From assembly GCF_014168815.1 (NCBI RefSeq), contig NZ_AP021972.1:1054001-1118000 (forward strand): 64,000 bases of DNA, given 5' to 3'. Below, in pieces: positions 1-8,281 of the stretch (position 1 is its first letter; each line of letters begins with the position of its first letter). Source of the stretch: Klebsiella sp. WP3-W18-ESBL-02 (GTDB lineage Bacteria > Pseudomonadota > Gammaproteobacteria > Enterobacterales > Enterobacteriaceae). The position numbers and the translations under genes were made by a program. Below the pieces are notes generated by a model. It was not told where the DNA came from, ran no database searches, and saw only the letters and a list, made by a program, of their open reading frames with translations.

Positions 1-36
1 TTGGTGCTATTCGACTTAAGCGTAAGGGTGTTGTTC

Positions 37-1137
37 ATGAATAAGGTTGTGCTGTATTGCCGCCCTGGGTTTGAGAAAGAGTGTGCTGCGGAAATTACCG
101 ATAAAGCCGGTCGCCGCGAGGTATATGGCTTTGCGCGCGTTAAAGATAACTCCGGCTATGTGATTTTCGAATGTTATCAGGAAGGGGACGCCGATAAGCT
201 GGCGCGAGAGCTGCCGTTTAGCTCGCTGGTGTTTGCCCGCCAGATGATTGTGGTTGGCGAACTGCTGAAAGATTTACCTGCCGAAGACCGCGTAACGCCG
301 GTTGTCGGCATGCTGCAAGGCGTGGTGGAGAAAGGTGGCGATCTGCGCGTGGAAGTGGCAGACACCAACGAAAGCAAAGAGCTGATGAAGTTCTGCCGTA
401 AATTCACCGTGCCGCTGCGTGCTGCGCTACGCGAAGCTAACGTGCTGGCGCCGTACGAAACCACTAAGCGTCCGGTGGTGCACGTGTTCTTTATCGCGCC
501 GGGCTGCTGCTATACCGGGTACTCCTATAGCAACAATAACTCGCCGTTCTACATGGGTATTCCACGCCTGAAGTTCCCGGCCGATGCGCCAAGCCGCTCA
601 ACCCTGAAGCTGGAAGAGGCGTTCCACGTCTTTATCCCGGCCGATGAGTGGGATGAACGTCTGGCAAACGGCATGTACGCGGTCGATCTGGGCGCCTGCC
701 CTGGCGGTTGGACCTATCAACTGGTGAAGCGCAACATGTGGGTCTCCTCCGTGGATAACGGCCCGATGGCGCAAAGCCTGATGGACACCGGCCAGGTGAC
801 CTGGCTGCGTGAAGATGGCTTCCGCTACCGCCCGACGCGCAACAACATCTCGTGGATGGTGTGCGACATGGTAGAGAAGCCGGCGAAAGTCGCCGCGCTG
901 ATGGCTGAATGGCTGGTCAACGGCTGGTGCCGCGAGACCATCTTCAACCTGAAGCTGCCGATGAAAAAGCGCTATGAGGAGCTGTCGCAGAACCTGGCGC
1001 ACATCCAGGCCAAACTGGACGAACACGGCATTAATGCGCAGATTCAGGCGCGACAGCTGTACCATGACCGTGAAGAAGTGACCGTCCACGTGCGCCGCCT
1101 GTGGGCTGCGGTTGGCGGGCGTCGCGACGAACGTTAA
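37..1137 (+). CDS. rlmM: 23S rRNA 2'-O-ribose methyltransferase RlmM
   Basis: Methylates the 2'-O-ribose of C2498 in 23S rRNA, using S-adenosylmethionine in the cytoplasm. The 366-residue protein begins MNKVVLYCRPGFEKE like the E. coli enzyme and has its length; a frame extending upstream to base 1 has no family support, so I chose the ATG at 37. An N-terminal THUMP-like region precedes a Rossmann methyltransferase domain with the SAM motif VDLGACPGGWTYQ near residue 220 and the KLPMKKRYEE segment near 305. It is a stand-alone gene in the same place as in E. coli, beside the fucose regulon. Nothing odd is seen. Confidence 0.97.
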   Translation: MNKVVLYCRPGFEKECAAEITDKAGRREVYGFARVKDNSGYVIFECYQEGDADKLARELPFSSLVFARQMIVVGELLKDLPAEDRVTPVVGMLQGVVEKGGDLRVEVADTNESKELMKFCRKFTVPLRAALREANVLAPYETTKRPVVHVFFIAPGCCYTGYSYSNNNSPFYMGIPRLKFPADAPSRSTLKLEEAFHVFIPADEWDERLANGMYAVDLGACPGGWTYQLVKRNMWVSSVDNGPMAQSLMDTGQVTWLREDGFRYRPTRNNISWMVCDMVEKPAKVAALMAEWLVNGWCRETIFNLKLPMKKRYEELSQNLAHIQAKLDEHGINAQIQARQLYHDREEVTVHVRRLWAAVGGRRDER

Positions 1138-1141
1138 TAAG

Positions 1142-1242
1142 GTAGGCCGGATAAGGCGAAGCCGCCATCCGGCAATAACAAGCGCAGCGATACCGTGAAG
1201 TTATGGCGAATTGCCTGATGGCGCTGCGCTTATCAGGCCTAC
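1142..1242. repeat. REP/BIME element between rlmM and fucR
   Basis: Two palindromic REP units in opposite orientation: a GCCGGATAAGGCG...CCATCCGGC unit at about 1142-1175 and a GCCTGATGGCGCTGCGCTTATCAGGC unit at about 1211-1242. The second unit runs into the 3' end of fucR and supplies its last codons. Such elements usually stabilise upstream mRNA and can bind DNA gyrase or IHF. Confidence 0.85.
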
Positions 1243-1941
1243 TTCGTCAGACACAATATGCGTCACGTCATCCAGATGCCCAATCCGCGCTTCCCCCGAG
1301 CGATTAAATTTACTCTTATCAATCAACAGTAAAGACTGTGACGCGCGCTTGAGCAGCGTGGACTTAAAGTCGGCATTGATGGCGTTGGAATCCCACAGCG
1401 CGCCGTGGCCGTCTATCCCTTCGCAGGAAAAGATAAACAGGTCGATTTCCAATGGCTTTAATTGTGAAATAAGCGAAGGGTTAACGTAGCAGCCGTACTT
1501 ACGCTCAAGCTTACCGCCGGAGCTAATAAGCTGAATCTGTTCGCGCTTGCCCAGCTCCAGACAAATCGGCTGGCTGTTGGTAAAGACCTGAATATCAATA
1601 TCGGGAAGCTGCCGCGCCAGATACCAACAGGTGGAGCTGGCGTCCAGTGCGATCACCATGCCTGCCTCGATCCAGCTGAGCGCCTCTCTGGCAATATCGG
1701 CTTTGTGCGCGAAGTGGCTCTTCAGGCGCATATGGAAAGGATCGCCGCTGTCCTGGTTTTCCCGGTGGAGGTATTTGGCGCGACCGTGATTGCGCAGCAC
1801 TTTGCCCTGCGCCTGGAGCTCGCTGAGATCGCGGCGAATAGTCTCTTTGCTGACGTTAAGCTGAGCGGATAACGCTTCCGTCGTCAGGCTTTGATGCTGA
1901 ATTAACAGATCTACTATCGCTTGCTGGCGTGCCGCTTTCAT
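1201..1941 (-). CDS. fucR: DeoR-family L-fucose operon activator FucR
   Basis: Transcriptional regulator of the fucose regulon; the E. coli protein is an activator responding to fuculose-1-phosphate. The 246 residues hold an N-terminal DeoR winged helix (about 1-55, with VSKETIRRDLSELQ as recognition region) and a C-terminal sugar-phosphate sensor domain containing the GG-K-E-R and DLFIFSCEGID segments. It is the last gene of the leftward fucPIKUR operon, 58 bp after fucU. Oddity: the last dozen residues (VGLISAAPSGNSP) are a translated REP palindrome, making the protein about three residues longer than K-12 FucR with an unrelated tail. Function is otherwise expected to be normal. Confidence 0.95.
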   Translation of the reverse strand: MKAARQQAIVDLLIQHQSLTTEALSAQLNVSKETIRRDLSELQAQGKVLRNHGRAKYLHRENQDSGDPFHMRLKSHFAHKADIAREALSWIEAGMVIALDASSTCWYLARQLPDIDIQVFTNSQPICLELGKREQIQLISSGGKLERKYGCYVNPSLISQLKPLEIDLFIFSCEGIDGHGALWDSNAINADFKSTLLKRASQSLLLIDKSKFNRSGEARIGHLDDVTHIVSDEVGLISAAPSGNSP

Positions 1942-1999
1942 CTTTTCTCACCCCATCATTCGATACGCGCCCGCATTGGGCGGGCGCACCGGCAAGAGA

Positions 2000-2422
2000 T
2001 TACGGCGTTACTCCTTTTTTTAAAAGAATATTCCCGTACTTAGCGCGCTCACCTGTGATAACGATCGCAAAGGCTTTTTGCGCACGTTCATAAAACGCAT
2101 AGCGGTCAATACGGCTGATCTCCGGGCAAGGGGACGGGCAGGATAGCGCCTCGCGATAGCGAGTCTCGACGGCGGGATCGAGCGCATCCCCCTCGACCGC
2201 TGCCATCATCACCAGCGGCGGCGCGTAGCTGTCGAGTTCGAACAGCGGAATAATAGCCTGCAGCAGGTCGCTGACCTTCAGCCCATCGGCACGAATAACC
2301 TGTGGCCCCATGCTGTGGGCGGGGAAATGGGCATCAGAAAAAATAATTTCATCGCCGTGGCCCATTTCAGCCAGCACTTTCAGCAGTTCGGGCGAGATTA
2401 AAGGGGAAATCGTTTTTAGCAT
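2000..2422 (-). CDS. fucU: L-fucose mutarotase FucU
   Basis: Interconverts alpha- and beta-L-fucose anomers so that imported sugar is presented to FucI in the right form. The protein is 140 residues, exactly the E. coli length. The RbsD/FucU-family catalytic His22 (in GHGDEI) and Asp30 (in FSDAHFP) are visible, and the conserved C-terminal KYGNILLKKGV is present. A longer upstream frame of 227 codons overlaps fucK and was discarded; the ATG used lies one base past the fucK stop codon, consistent with translational coupling. Confidence 0.96.
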   Translation of the reverse strand: MLKTISPLISPELLKVLAEMGHGDEIIFSDAHFPAHSMGPQVIRADGLKVSDLLQAIIPLFELDSYAPPLVMMAAVEGDALDPAVETRYREALSCPSPCPEISRIDRYAFYERAQKAFAIVITGERAKYGNILLKKGVTP

Positions 2423-2423
2423 C

Positions 2424-3842
2424 TCACACTCCGTCAATAAGTTCGGGTTCAGTTTGCGGATAGAAGTAGCGATATTGATAGTGCACCTGCGCTCGTGCCT
2501 GCTCGGGGCTGGTAAATTCGCCGACGCCGAACCAGCCGAACATTGCAGCGCCCGCCACCGTGGTTTCTGCGTCGTCGAGCACCTTGATAGGGATGTCGAG
2601 CATATTGGCTTTGATCTGGTTCCATAGCGCATTGCGGCTGCCACCGCCGACCAGCAGCAGTTCAGTGGCGTTGAAATGACCAATTTTTTCCAGCGTACGA
2701 AGGTTCAGGGCCAGCTGTTCGGTTAGCCCCTCGAGCGCTGCGCGGTAAAAATGGCCGCGCGTGGTGTTGAGGGTGACGCCCTGCCAGCCTGCGTTCTGGC
2801 AGGCGAGGAGGTCGCAGTGCATTTTTACCCCTTCTGCTCCCGCGGGAACGAGGCGAGCGGCCTCAATCAGCGTTTGCCACGGCGTCTCTTCCGTCCACAG
2901 CAGTTTGCGCACCCACTCCAGTACGCCCGACGCCAGCCACTGCATCCCGGGGTTATACAGCCCTGGCAGGCTATCGAGCTCGCAGGTTGAGCCGGCGTAG
3001 TGGCTCAGCAGCGGCGTATCAACCCTGGCGCTACGCACCATCAGGATCTCCCACGTACCGGATGAGAGGACCGGTTCATCCTGGCCGGCACCCGCACCAA
3101 AGAGGGCAAACTGGGTGTCGTGGCCGGCAGAGATAACCGGAATACCTGCGGGAAGACCGAGCAAGTTTGCGGCATCGGATTGCAGCGTGCCAATGTACTC
3201 TCCCGCTTCAACCAGCCGTGGGAACAGACGACGCGGCAGGCCGGTGGCCTGGAGAATGTCTGCACTGAAATCTCGCTGGTGGATATCCAGCATCTGGCTG
3301 GTACCCGCCATGGTGATATCGGTGGTGAACTCGCCCGTCAGGCGATGATTTATCAACGATGAAATAAACAGCCAGGCGTGCGCCTGTTCAAGAAGCTGCG
3401 GATGATTCTCTTTTATCCACACCATTTTATAGAGCGTGTTGAACGCAAACGCGCCGACGCCTGAGATGGCCTGAAGCCGCTGCTCGGGTATTAAACGGCT
3501 GATATTTTCCATGACGGCTGCGGTTCGTGGGCATTTCCAACTGATAACCGGGTAGAGCAGCTTACCGTGTTCATCAACCAGCGCACCGTCCACGCCGAAG
3601 GTCGTCACCGTCACTCCCCGAATCTGGCAGGATGAGAGCTCAGCCGTCAGCTTTCGGCTGCAGTCCGCAAAGCGTTGCAAAATAGCCTCAAGCGACCACT
3701 GGTGCCAGGCGCTATTCTCGACGGCGATCTCGCTGGCGTTTGCGGTGGCGGCACGGGCGACAATTTTCCCCTGCCGGTTGACGGCAATCACCCGGACGTT
3801 GGTAGCACCGCAGTCGAGGACCAGGATAACGTCTTGTTTCAT
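2424..3842 (-). CDS. fucK: L-fuculokinase FucK
   Basis: Phosphorylates L-fuculose to L-fuculose-1-phosphate with ATP, the second committed step of fucose breakdown. It is an FGGY-family kinase of 472 residues: an N-terminal ATPase fold begins with VLDCGATNVR, the substrate-side GVDGALVD motif follows near residue 90, and the C-terminal lobe carries LLLVGGGSRNALWNQ. I start at the ATG of MKQDVILVLD because a GGAG ribosome-binding site lies just upstream; an ATG four codons earlier overlaps that site. It follows fucI after a 100-bp gap filled with REP units. Confidence 0.96.
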   Translation of the reverse strand: MKQDVILVLDCGATNVRVIAVNRQGKIVARAATANASEIAVENSAWHQWSLEAILQRFADCSRKLTAELSSCQIRGVTVTTFGVDGALVDEHGKLLYPVISWKCPRTAAVMENISRLIPEQRLQAISGVGAFAFNTLYKMVWIKENHPQLLEQAHAWLFISSLINHRLTGEFTTDITMAGTSQMLDIHQRDFSADILQATGLPRRLFPRLVEAGEYIGTLQSDAANLLGLPAGIPVISAGHDTQFALFGAGAGQDEPVLSSGTWEILMVRSARVDTPLLSHYAGSTCELDSLPGLYNPGMQWLASGVLEWVRKLLWTEETPWQTLIEAARLVPAGAEGVKMHCDLLACQNAGWQGVTLNTTRGHFYRAALEGLTEQLALNLRTLEKIGHFNATELLLVGGGSRNALWNQIKANMLDIPIKVLDDAETTVAGAAMFGWFGVGEFTSPEQARAQVHYQYRYFYPQTEPELIDGV

Positions 3843-3861
3843 ATATAACTCCATAAACGTC

Positions 3862-3935
3862 GCCGGATGGCGCTGCGCTTATCCGGCCTACGGCTCACAC
3901 ACCCGCAGGCCCGGTAAGCTTGCGCCACCGGGCAA
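3862..3935. repeat. REP units between fucI and fucK
   Basis: A GCCGGATGGCGCTGCGCTTATCCGGCC palindrome at about 3862-3891 is followed by a second, variant unit with GGCCCGGTAAGC and GCGCCACCGGGC arms at about 3905-3935. They fill the only sizeable gap inside the fucPIKUR operon and could uncouple the abundance of the fucPI and fucKUR message segments. Confidence 0.8.
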
Positions 3936-3942
3936 AGCCGCA

Positions 3943-5718
3943 TTAACGTTTATACAGCGGGCCGTAGTTCTGGCAGGCACGATAATCCTGGCCTTCGCTG
4001 TCCATGCCGTGCGCGGCCCAGGAGGAAGGGCGATAGATAGCCGACGCTTCCACGTTATGCATACAGACCGGAATACGCAGCATGGATGCAAGGGTAATAA
4101 AGTCGGCACCGACGTGACCGATGGTGAGTACGCCGTGGTTTGCGCCCCAGTTAGCCATCACGGAATATACATCGGTAAATGGCCCCTTGCCGGTTAACCG
4201 TGGGGCAAACCAGGTGGTTGGCCAGGTGGAGTTGGTGCGTGCATCAAGCTGGTCGTGCATCTCTTTTGGCAGCTCGACGCTCCAGCCTTCGGCGATTTGC
4301 AGTACCGGGCCAAGGCCTTTAATGATATTCACGCGGGTCATGGTAAACGGTACGCCGCCTTCGGTCAGGAAACGGGAAGAGAATCCGCCGCCACGGAAAT
4401 ATTCGTGGATCGCCGGGCACCACTCGGTGGCGGCCAGGCAAGCATCGGCCTCCTGTTGGCTGATTTCCCAGTGTGGCTTCATCGTCGGTTTTCCGTCGCT
4501 GCCGCGCTGTTTACACGAACCGTCCAGCGCCGCAGAGCCGGAGTTAATCAGGTGGATGATACCGTGTTCGGCCAGCCCGCTAAGCGCTTGCCCGGTCACG
4601 CGTTCTACGGCCTCAGGGGACCAGTAGGTACGGACGTCGGCGAACACCTGAGCGGTGCCGGTTAGCTGATGCCCCATCAGCATCGCAACGCCGTTCAGGC
4701 TGTCGTTTTCGGTGGCGACAACAAAGGGTTCACGCACCCCGTTCCAGTCAAAGGAACTGTTGAGCAGCGCTTCGGCGGTATCGCCGTTCGGGTATTGATC
4801 GGTCCAGTGGCGCTGCCCCTGGAAGCCCGCCGCAATGGCGTTATAGCCGAGCGACTCCTCAACCAGCCCTTTTTCAGCCAGCTTTTCATTACCCTGCATC
4901 ATGTCGCGGATGCACATGGCCATCAGCAGACTTTCTTTAAGCACCGCGCGGCTTTGCTCTTCGTTGCGCTTGTACTGTTGGGCATTCTGATCTTCGCCAT
5001 AGCGGAAGTTTTTATCCGCCCAGGCCAGCGCCATTTCCAGCTCGGTTTCATCATAAATTTTCTGATCAATGCGACGACGCAGTTCGGTCATGTCGACCGC
5101 CTGGACTTTCATCCCCAGCCAGGACTCGAAGAAGTTATGGTCGACGATGGAACCCGCAATCCCCATCGATACGCCACCGACGGAGAGGTAGCTTTTGCCT
5201 TTCAGGGTGGCCACCGCTAAGCCCGCGCGGGTAAAGCGCAGCAGCTTTTCTTCGACATCCGCAGGAATGGACGTATCGTCGGCGTCCTGCACGTCGTGGC
5301 CGTAAATGGAGAAGGCGGGAATGCCTTTCTGGCTGTGTGCGGCCAGCGCCGCGGCGAGATAAACGGCCCCCGGGCGTTCGGTGCCGTTAAAGCCCCAGAT
5401 GGCCTTCGGACGCATCGGGTCCATATCGATGGTTTCACTGCCGTAGCACCAGCACGGCGTGACGGTAATGGTGACGCCCACGTTCTGGCTACTGAATTTT
5501 TCTTCGCAGGCGGCTGATTCAGCCATTCCGGCAATGCAGCTGTCGGCAATCACGCATTCAATTTGCGCGCCGCAGGCGTGGCGGAGTTTTTCCGTCAGCA
5601 GCGCGGCGGTGGCGCGGGCCATATTCATGGTTTGTTCTTCCAGCGACTCGCGCACTCCCATGCGACGACCATCAATCACTGGGCGGATACCAATTTTCGG
5701 TAAGCTGATTTTTTTCAT
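3943..5718 (-). CDS. fucI: L-fucose isomerase FucI
   Basis: Converts L-fucose to L-fuculose using a Mn2+ centre. The 591 residues equal the E. coli length. The three metal ligands known from the E. coli structure are recognisable: Glu337 in ATENDSL, Asp361 in FADVRTYW (24 residues later, as expected) and His528 in GANHGV. The enzyme works as a cytoplasmic hexamer. The gene lies 31 bp after fucP and before a REP-filled gap leading to fucK. No defects are seen. Confidence 0.97.
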   Translation of the reverse strand: MKKISLPKIGIRPVIDGRRMGVRESLEEQTMNMARATAALLTEKLRHACGAQIECVIADSCIAGMAESAACEEKFSSQNVGVTITVTPCWCYGSETIDMDPMRPKAIWGFNGTERPGAVYLAAALAAHSQKGIPAFSIYGHDVQDADDTSIPADVEEKLLRFTRAGLAVATLKGKSYLSVGGVSMGIAGSIVDHNFFESWLGMKVQAVDMTELRRRIDQKIYDETELEMALAWADKNFRYGEDQNAQQYKRNEEQSRAVLKESLLMAMCIRDMMQGNEKLAEKGLVEESLGYNAIAAGFQGQRHWTDQYPNGDTAEALLNSSFDWNGVREPFVVATENDSLNGVAMLMGHQLTGTAQVFADVRTYWSPEAVERVTGQALSGLAEHGIIHLINSGSAALDGSCKQRGSDGKPTMKPHWEISQQEADACLAATEWCPAIHEYFRGGGFSSRFLTEGGVPFTMTRVNIIKGLGPVLQIAEGWSVELPKEMHDQLDARTNSTWPTTWFAPRLTGKGPFTDVYSVMANWGANHGVLTIGHVGADFITLASMLRIPVCMHNVEASAIYRPSSWAAHGMDSEGQDYRACQNYGPLYKR

Positions 5719-5749
5719 GACAGATTCCTCACGTTATTCGGAAAGATGC

Positions 5750-7060
5750 TCAGCGCGTTGCCATTTGTGAACGGAAACGAGCGAAGATAAAGATGACGGC
5801 AAAGCACACCGCTGGAACCAGCTCTGCTGTCGGAATATTGCCTGCGGCATCGCTGACGAAGCCCATGACCGGGGTGACGATACCGCCGCCAATAATGGTC
5901 ATGACGATGAATGACGAGCCGTATTTTGTGTCCTGGCCCAGATTCTTGATCCCGAGAGAGAAGATGGTTGGGTACTGAATGGACATGAATGCGCTACACA
6001 GCGTCAGCGCCAGCAGGCCAATATGACCGCCGCTGAATGCGGATATCAGGCACAGCACCATCGCCAGCAGAGCATAGGCTGCCAGGACTTTGTGCGGCGC
6101 GATGCGGCTGATAAGCCAGGTGCCGGTAAAGCGGCCGATAAAGAAGCACACCATGGTGCCGGTCAGGTAGTTGGCGGCGAAACCGGGCGTCATACCGGGG
6201 ATTTCTTCAATAGCGTAACGAATCAAATAGCTCCAGCAGGCGGTTTGTGCCCCGACGTAGCAGAACTGCGCCAACACCGCCCAGCGCCAGTGGCGAATGC
6301 GTACCAGACGGGAAAGGGAGGCCGAGAATGAACTCTGCGTGGTATCGGTATGATCGTCACTCTGCAGGGCCGGAAATTTTGTCAACATGATCAGCAGGGC
6401 GACCAGTAACACAATGGCCACGATGATCATGTAAGGCGTTTGTACGGATAACACCAGGCTGTGTTTGTAGGTGCTCAACTGCTCGGGCGACATTTTATCG
6501 AGCACATCCTGAGATTGATGTGGCACGTTAGACAAAATAAGACTTTGCCCAAACACAACGGCAATAATGGCACCGAAAGAGTTAAATGTTTGCGCCAGGT
6601 TAAGGCGAAAATGACCGCCGCTTTCCGGGCCTAATACCGTAACAAATGGATTGGCCGCAGTTTCAAGACAACCTAATCCAGCGGCAATAATAAACAGGCC
6701 GATCAGGAATAAGGTATAGTTCATGATTTCAGCAGCAGGCCAGAATAAAGCGGCACCGAAAGCATATAAGAACAATCCGGTAATAATACCTGCTTTATAA
6801 CTCAGTTTTTTCATCAGTATCCCTGCCGGGATTGGAATGACGAAATAGCCAAAATAGAACGCGGATTGGATTAGCCCCGCTTGAAAATTGGTTAGGGTAA
6901 AGGCTTGCTGAAACTGGGGTAATAAAATGTCATTCAGATTGTTAGCGACAGCCCAAAGAAAAAAGAGTGAGCAAAGCAGAGCGAATGGAATAATGTAGCG
7001 CTGAGTTTGTCCGGCATCAGCCGCACGAAAACTCTGCGTTTGTATTGTTGTGTTTCCCAT
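5750..7060 (-). CDS. fucP: L-fucose:H+ symporter FucP
   Basis: Inner-membrane proton symporter of the major facilitator superfamily that imports L-fucose. The protein is 436 residues (E. coli 438) with about twelve hydrophobic helices. The first helix holds FFLWAVANNLNDILLPQFQ, which contains the conserved Asp shown to take part in proton coupling in E. coli FucP. It is the first gene of the leftward fucPIKUR operon, read from the shared control region with fucAO. Confidence 0.96.
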   Translation of the reverse strand: MGNTTIQTQSFRAADAGQTQRYIIPFALLCSLFFLWAVANNLNDILLPQFQQAFTLTNFQAGLIQSAFYFGYFVIPIPAGILMKKLSYKAGIITGLFLYAFGAALFWPAAEIMNYTLFLIGLFIIAAGLGCLETAANPFVTVLGPESGGHFRLNLAQTFNSFGAIIAVVFGQSLILSNVPHQSQDVLDKMSPEQLSTYKHSLVLSVQTPYMIIVAIVLLVALLIMLTKFPALQSDDHTDTTQSSFSASLSRLVRIRHWRWAVLAQFCYVGAQTACWSYLIRYAIEEIPGMTPGFAANYLTGTMVCFFIGRFTGTWLISRIAPHKVLAAYALLAMVLCLISAFSGGHIGLLALTLCSAFMSIQYPTIFSLGIKNLGQDTKYGSSFIVMTIIGGGIVTPVMGFVSDAAGNIPTAELVPAVCFAVIFIFARFRSQMATR

Positions 7061-7208
7061 AACATCCTCATTGGTTCAGAAGCGTCAGAGTGTGGTCGTT
7101 CTTGCTTATCAGACCGTAAAAACTGAAGAGTTCTTTTTGCTCGCCGGTATAAAACGGTTGCCAGGAGTGAACTCATGAATTCATTTTCGAGTAAAAAAGG
7201 TTGTTTAA

Positions 7209-7224
7209 TATGATGATGGTCACA
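7209..7224. promoter_or_regulatory. Candidate CRP site, fuc region
   Basis: TATGA-N6-TCACA, one mismatch from the CRP core TGTGA-N6-TCACA, about 150 bp upstream of the fucP start. Confidence 0.5.
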
Positions 7225-7248
7225 TTTAATGATAATGCACTGTCTTTA

Positions 7249-7264
7249 TGTGATAGTTGTCACT
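7249..7264. promoter_or_regulatory. Candidate CRP site, fuc region
   Basis: TGTGA-TAGTTG-TCACT, nine of ten core positions of the CRP consensus, upstream of fucP. Fits the known catabolite control of fucose genes. Confidence 0.65.
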
Positions 7265-7280
7265 TTAATTTGTTAAAAGT

Positions 7281-7392
7281 AATGCCCGTTTGAGAAAATA
7301 AATCTTAAAAACCACAGGGCTGATGACCGATTTATTTTATTACGCAAAAAACGGGCATTTATTGCCTTCGGGAAAAATAAAATGCCCGTTTT
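7281..7392. repeat. Triple AAATGCCCGTTT repeat (possible operator)
   Basis: Copies at 7281-7291 (+), 7349-7360 (-) and 7380-7391 (+). The second and third form an inverted repeat with about a 20-base centre, the first is a further direct copy about 100 bp from the third. The spacing and near-identity suggest binding sites of a local regulator such as FucR. The second-third pair could also form an RNA hairpin. Confidence 0.5.
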
Positions 7393-7606
7393 GATAAATA
7401 TTATTAATTGCGGTCATTTCACATGGCTGATGTTATGTCAATAATGGCTGGTTTTAACGGTGTTAATTGATGGGGGTCACAAAATAAAGCCATGAAAATT
7501 CCATTGGTGCTTTTCAATATGATGATGGTGAACAAATTCACGGTTAGTGCAACAGAATAAATATGATTGTTCTGTTGGTGGTTTGAATCATCAAGAGAGG
7601 TAATAA

Positions 7607-8254
7607 ATGGAACGAAATAAACTGGCTCGGCAGATTATTGATACCTGCCTGGAAATGACTCGCCTGGGGTTGAATCAGGGTACGGCTGGCAACGTTAGCG
7701 TCCGCTATCAGGGCGGTATGCTGATTACGCCAACGGGAATTCCCTATGAAAAATTGACCGAGTCGCACATTGTTTACATTGATGCCAACGGTCAGCATGA
7801 ACAGGGAAAACTGCCCTCCAGCGAATGGCGTTTTCATATGGCCGCCTATCAGACGCGCCCGGATGCCCATGCGGTGGTCCATAACCATGCGGTGCACTGT
7901 ACCGCCGTTTCTATCCTCAACCGTCCTATCCCGGCCATCCATTACATGATTGCGGCTGCCGGGGGGAATTCTATTCCCTGTGCGCCGTATGCCACGTTTG
8001 GCACGCGTGAACTGTCCGAGTATGTGGCCGTTGCGCTTAAAAATCGCAAAGCGACGCTATTGCAGCATCATGGCCTGATCGCCTGCGAAGAGAATCTGGA
8101 AAAAGCGCTGTGGCTGGCCCATGAGGTTGAGGTTCTGGCTCAGCTGTACCTCAGCACGCTGGCTATTACCGATCCGGTGCCGGTGCTGGATGATGAAGCC
8201 ATCGCCATTGTGCTGGAAAAATTCAAAACCTATGGCTTGCGTATTGAAGAGTGA
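7607..8254 (+). CDS. fucA: L-fuculose-1-phosphate aldolase FucA
   Basis: Zn2+-dependent class II aldolase splitting fuculose-1-phosphate into dihydroxyacetone phosphate and L-lactaldehyde. The 215 residues match E. coli in length and start (MERNKLARQIIDTCLEMTRLG). Zinc ligands are visible: Glu73 in SSEWRFH and His92/His94 in VHNHAVH, with a further His in the LLQHHGL segment near residue 155. A ribosome-binding site (AGAGAGG) precedes the ATG. It is the first gene of the rightward fucAO operon. Confidence 0.97.
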   Translation: MERNKLARQIIDTCLEMTRLGLNQGTAGNVSVRYQGGMLITPTGIPYEKLTESHIVYIDANGQHEQGKLPSSEWRFHMAAYQTRPDAHAVVHNHAVHCTAVSILNRPIPAIHYMIAAAGGNSIPCAPYATFGTRELSEYVAVALKNRKATLLQHHGLIACEENLEKALWLAHEVEVLAQLYLSTLAITDPVPVLDDEAIAIVLEKFKTYGLRIEE

Positions 8255-8281
8255 TCGTGGCGCGCGAACAGGAGAAGGGCA

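Larger units (their letters stand above)
7061..7606. promoter_or_regulatory. Divergent fucPIKUR / fucAO control region
   Basis: A 546-bp AT-rich gap between two divergent operons. Besides two CRP-like sites it holds two families of short repeats not explained by coding: an AAATGCCCGTTT motif three times (7281-7291, 7349-7360 inverted, 7380-7391), and a 14-base AATATGATGATGGT direct repeat at 7207-7220 and 7516-7529, one near each operon start. Control by CRP and FucR is known for E. coli; that either repeat is the FucR operator is my inference. Confidence 0.75.

Noticed and set aside
598..1089. Long minus-strand ORF under rlmM (and many similar ones under cysJ, eno, pyrG, mutS)
   Set aside because: Shadows of GC-rich or codon-biased genes; their translations show no domain features.
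2423..2683. Longer 227-codon start for fucU
   Set aside because: The extra N-terminus is fucK read in another frame; the 140-codon form matches the family exactly.
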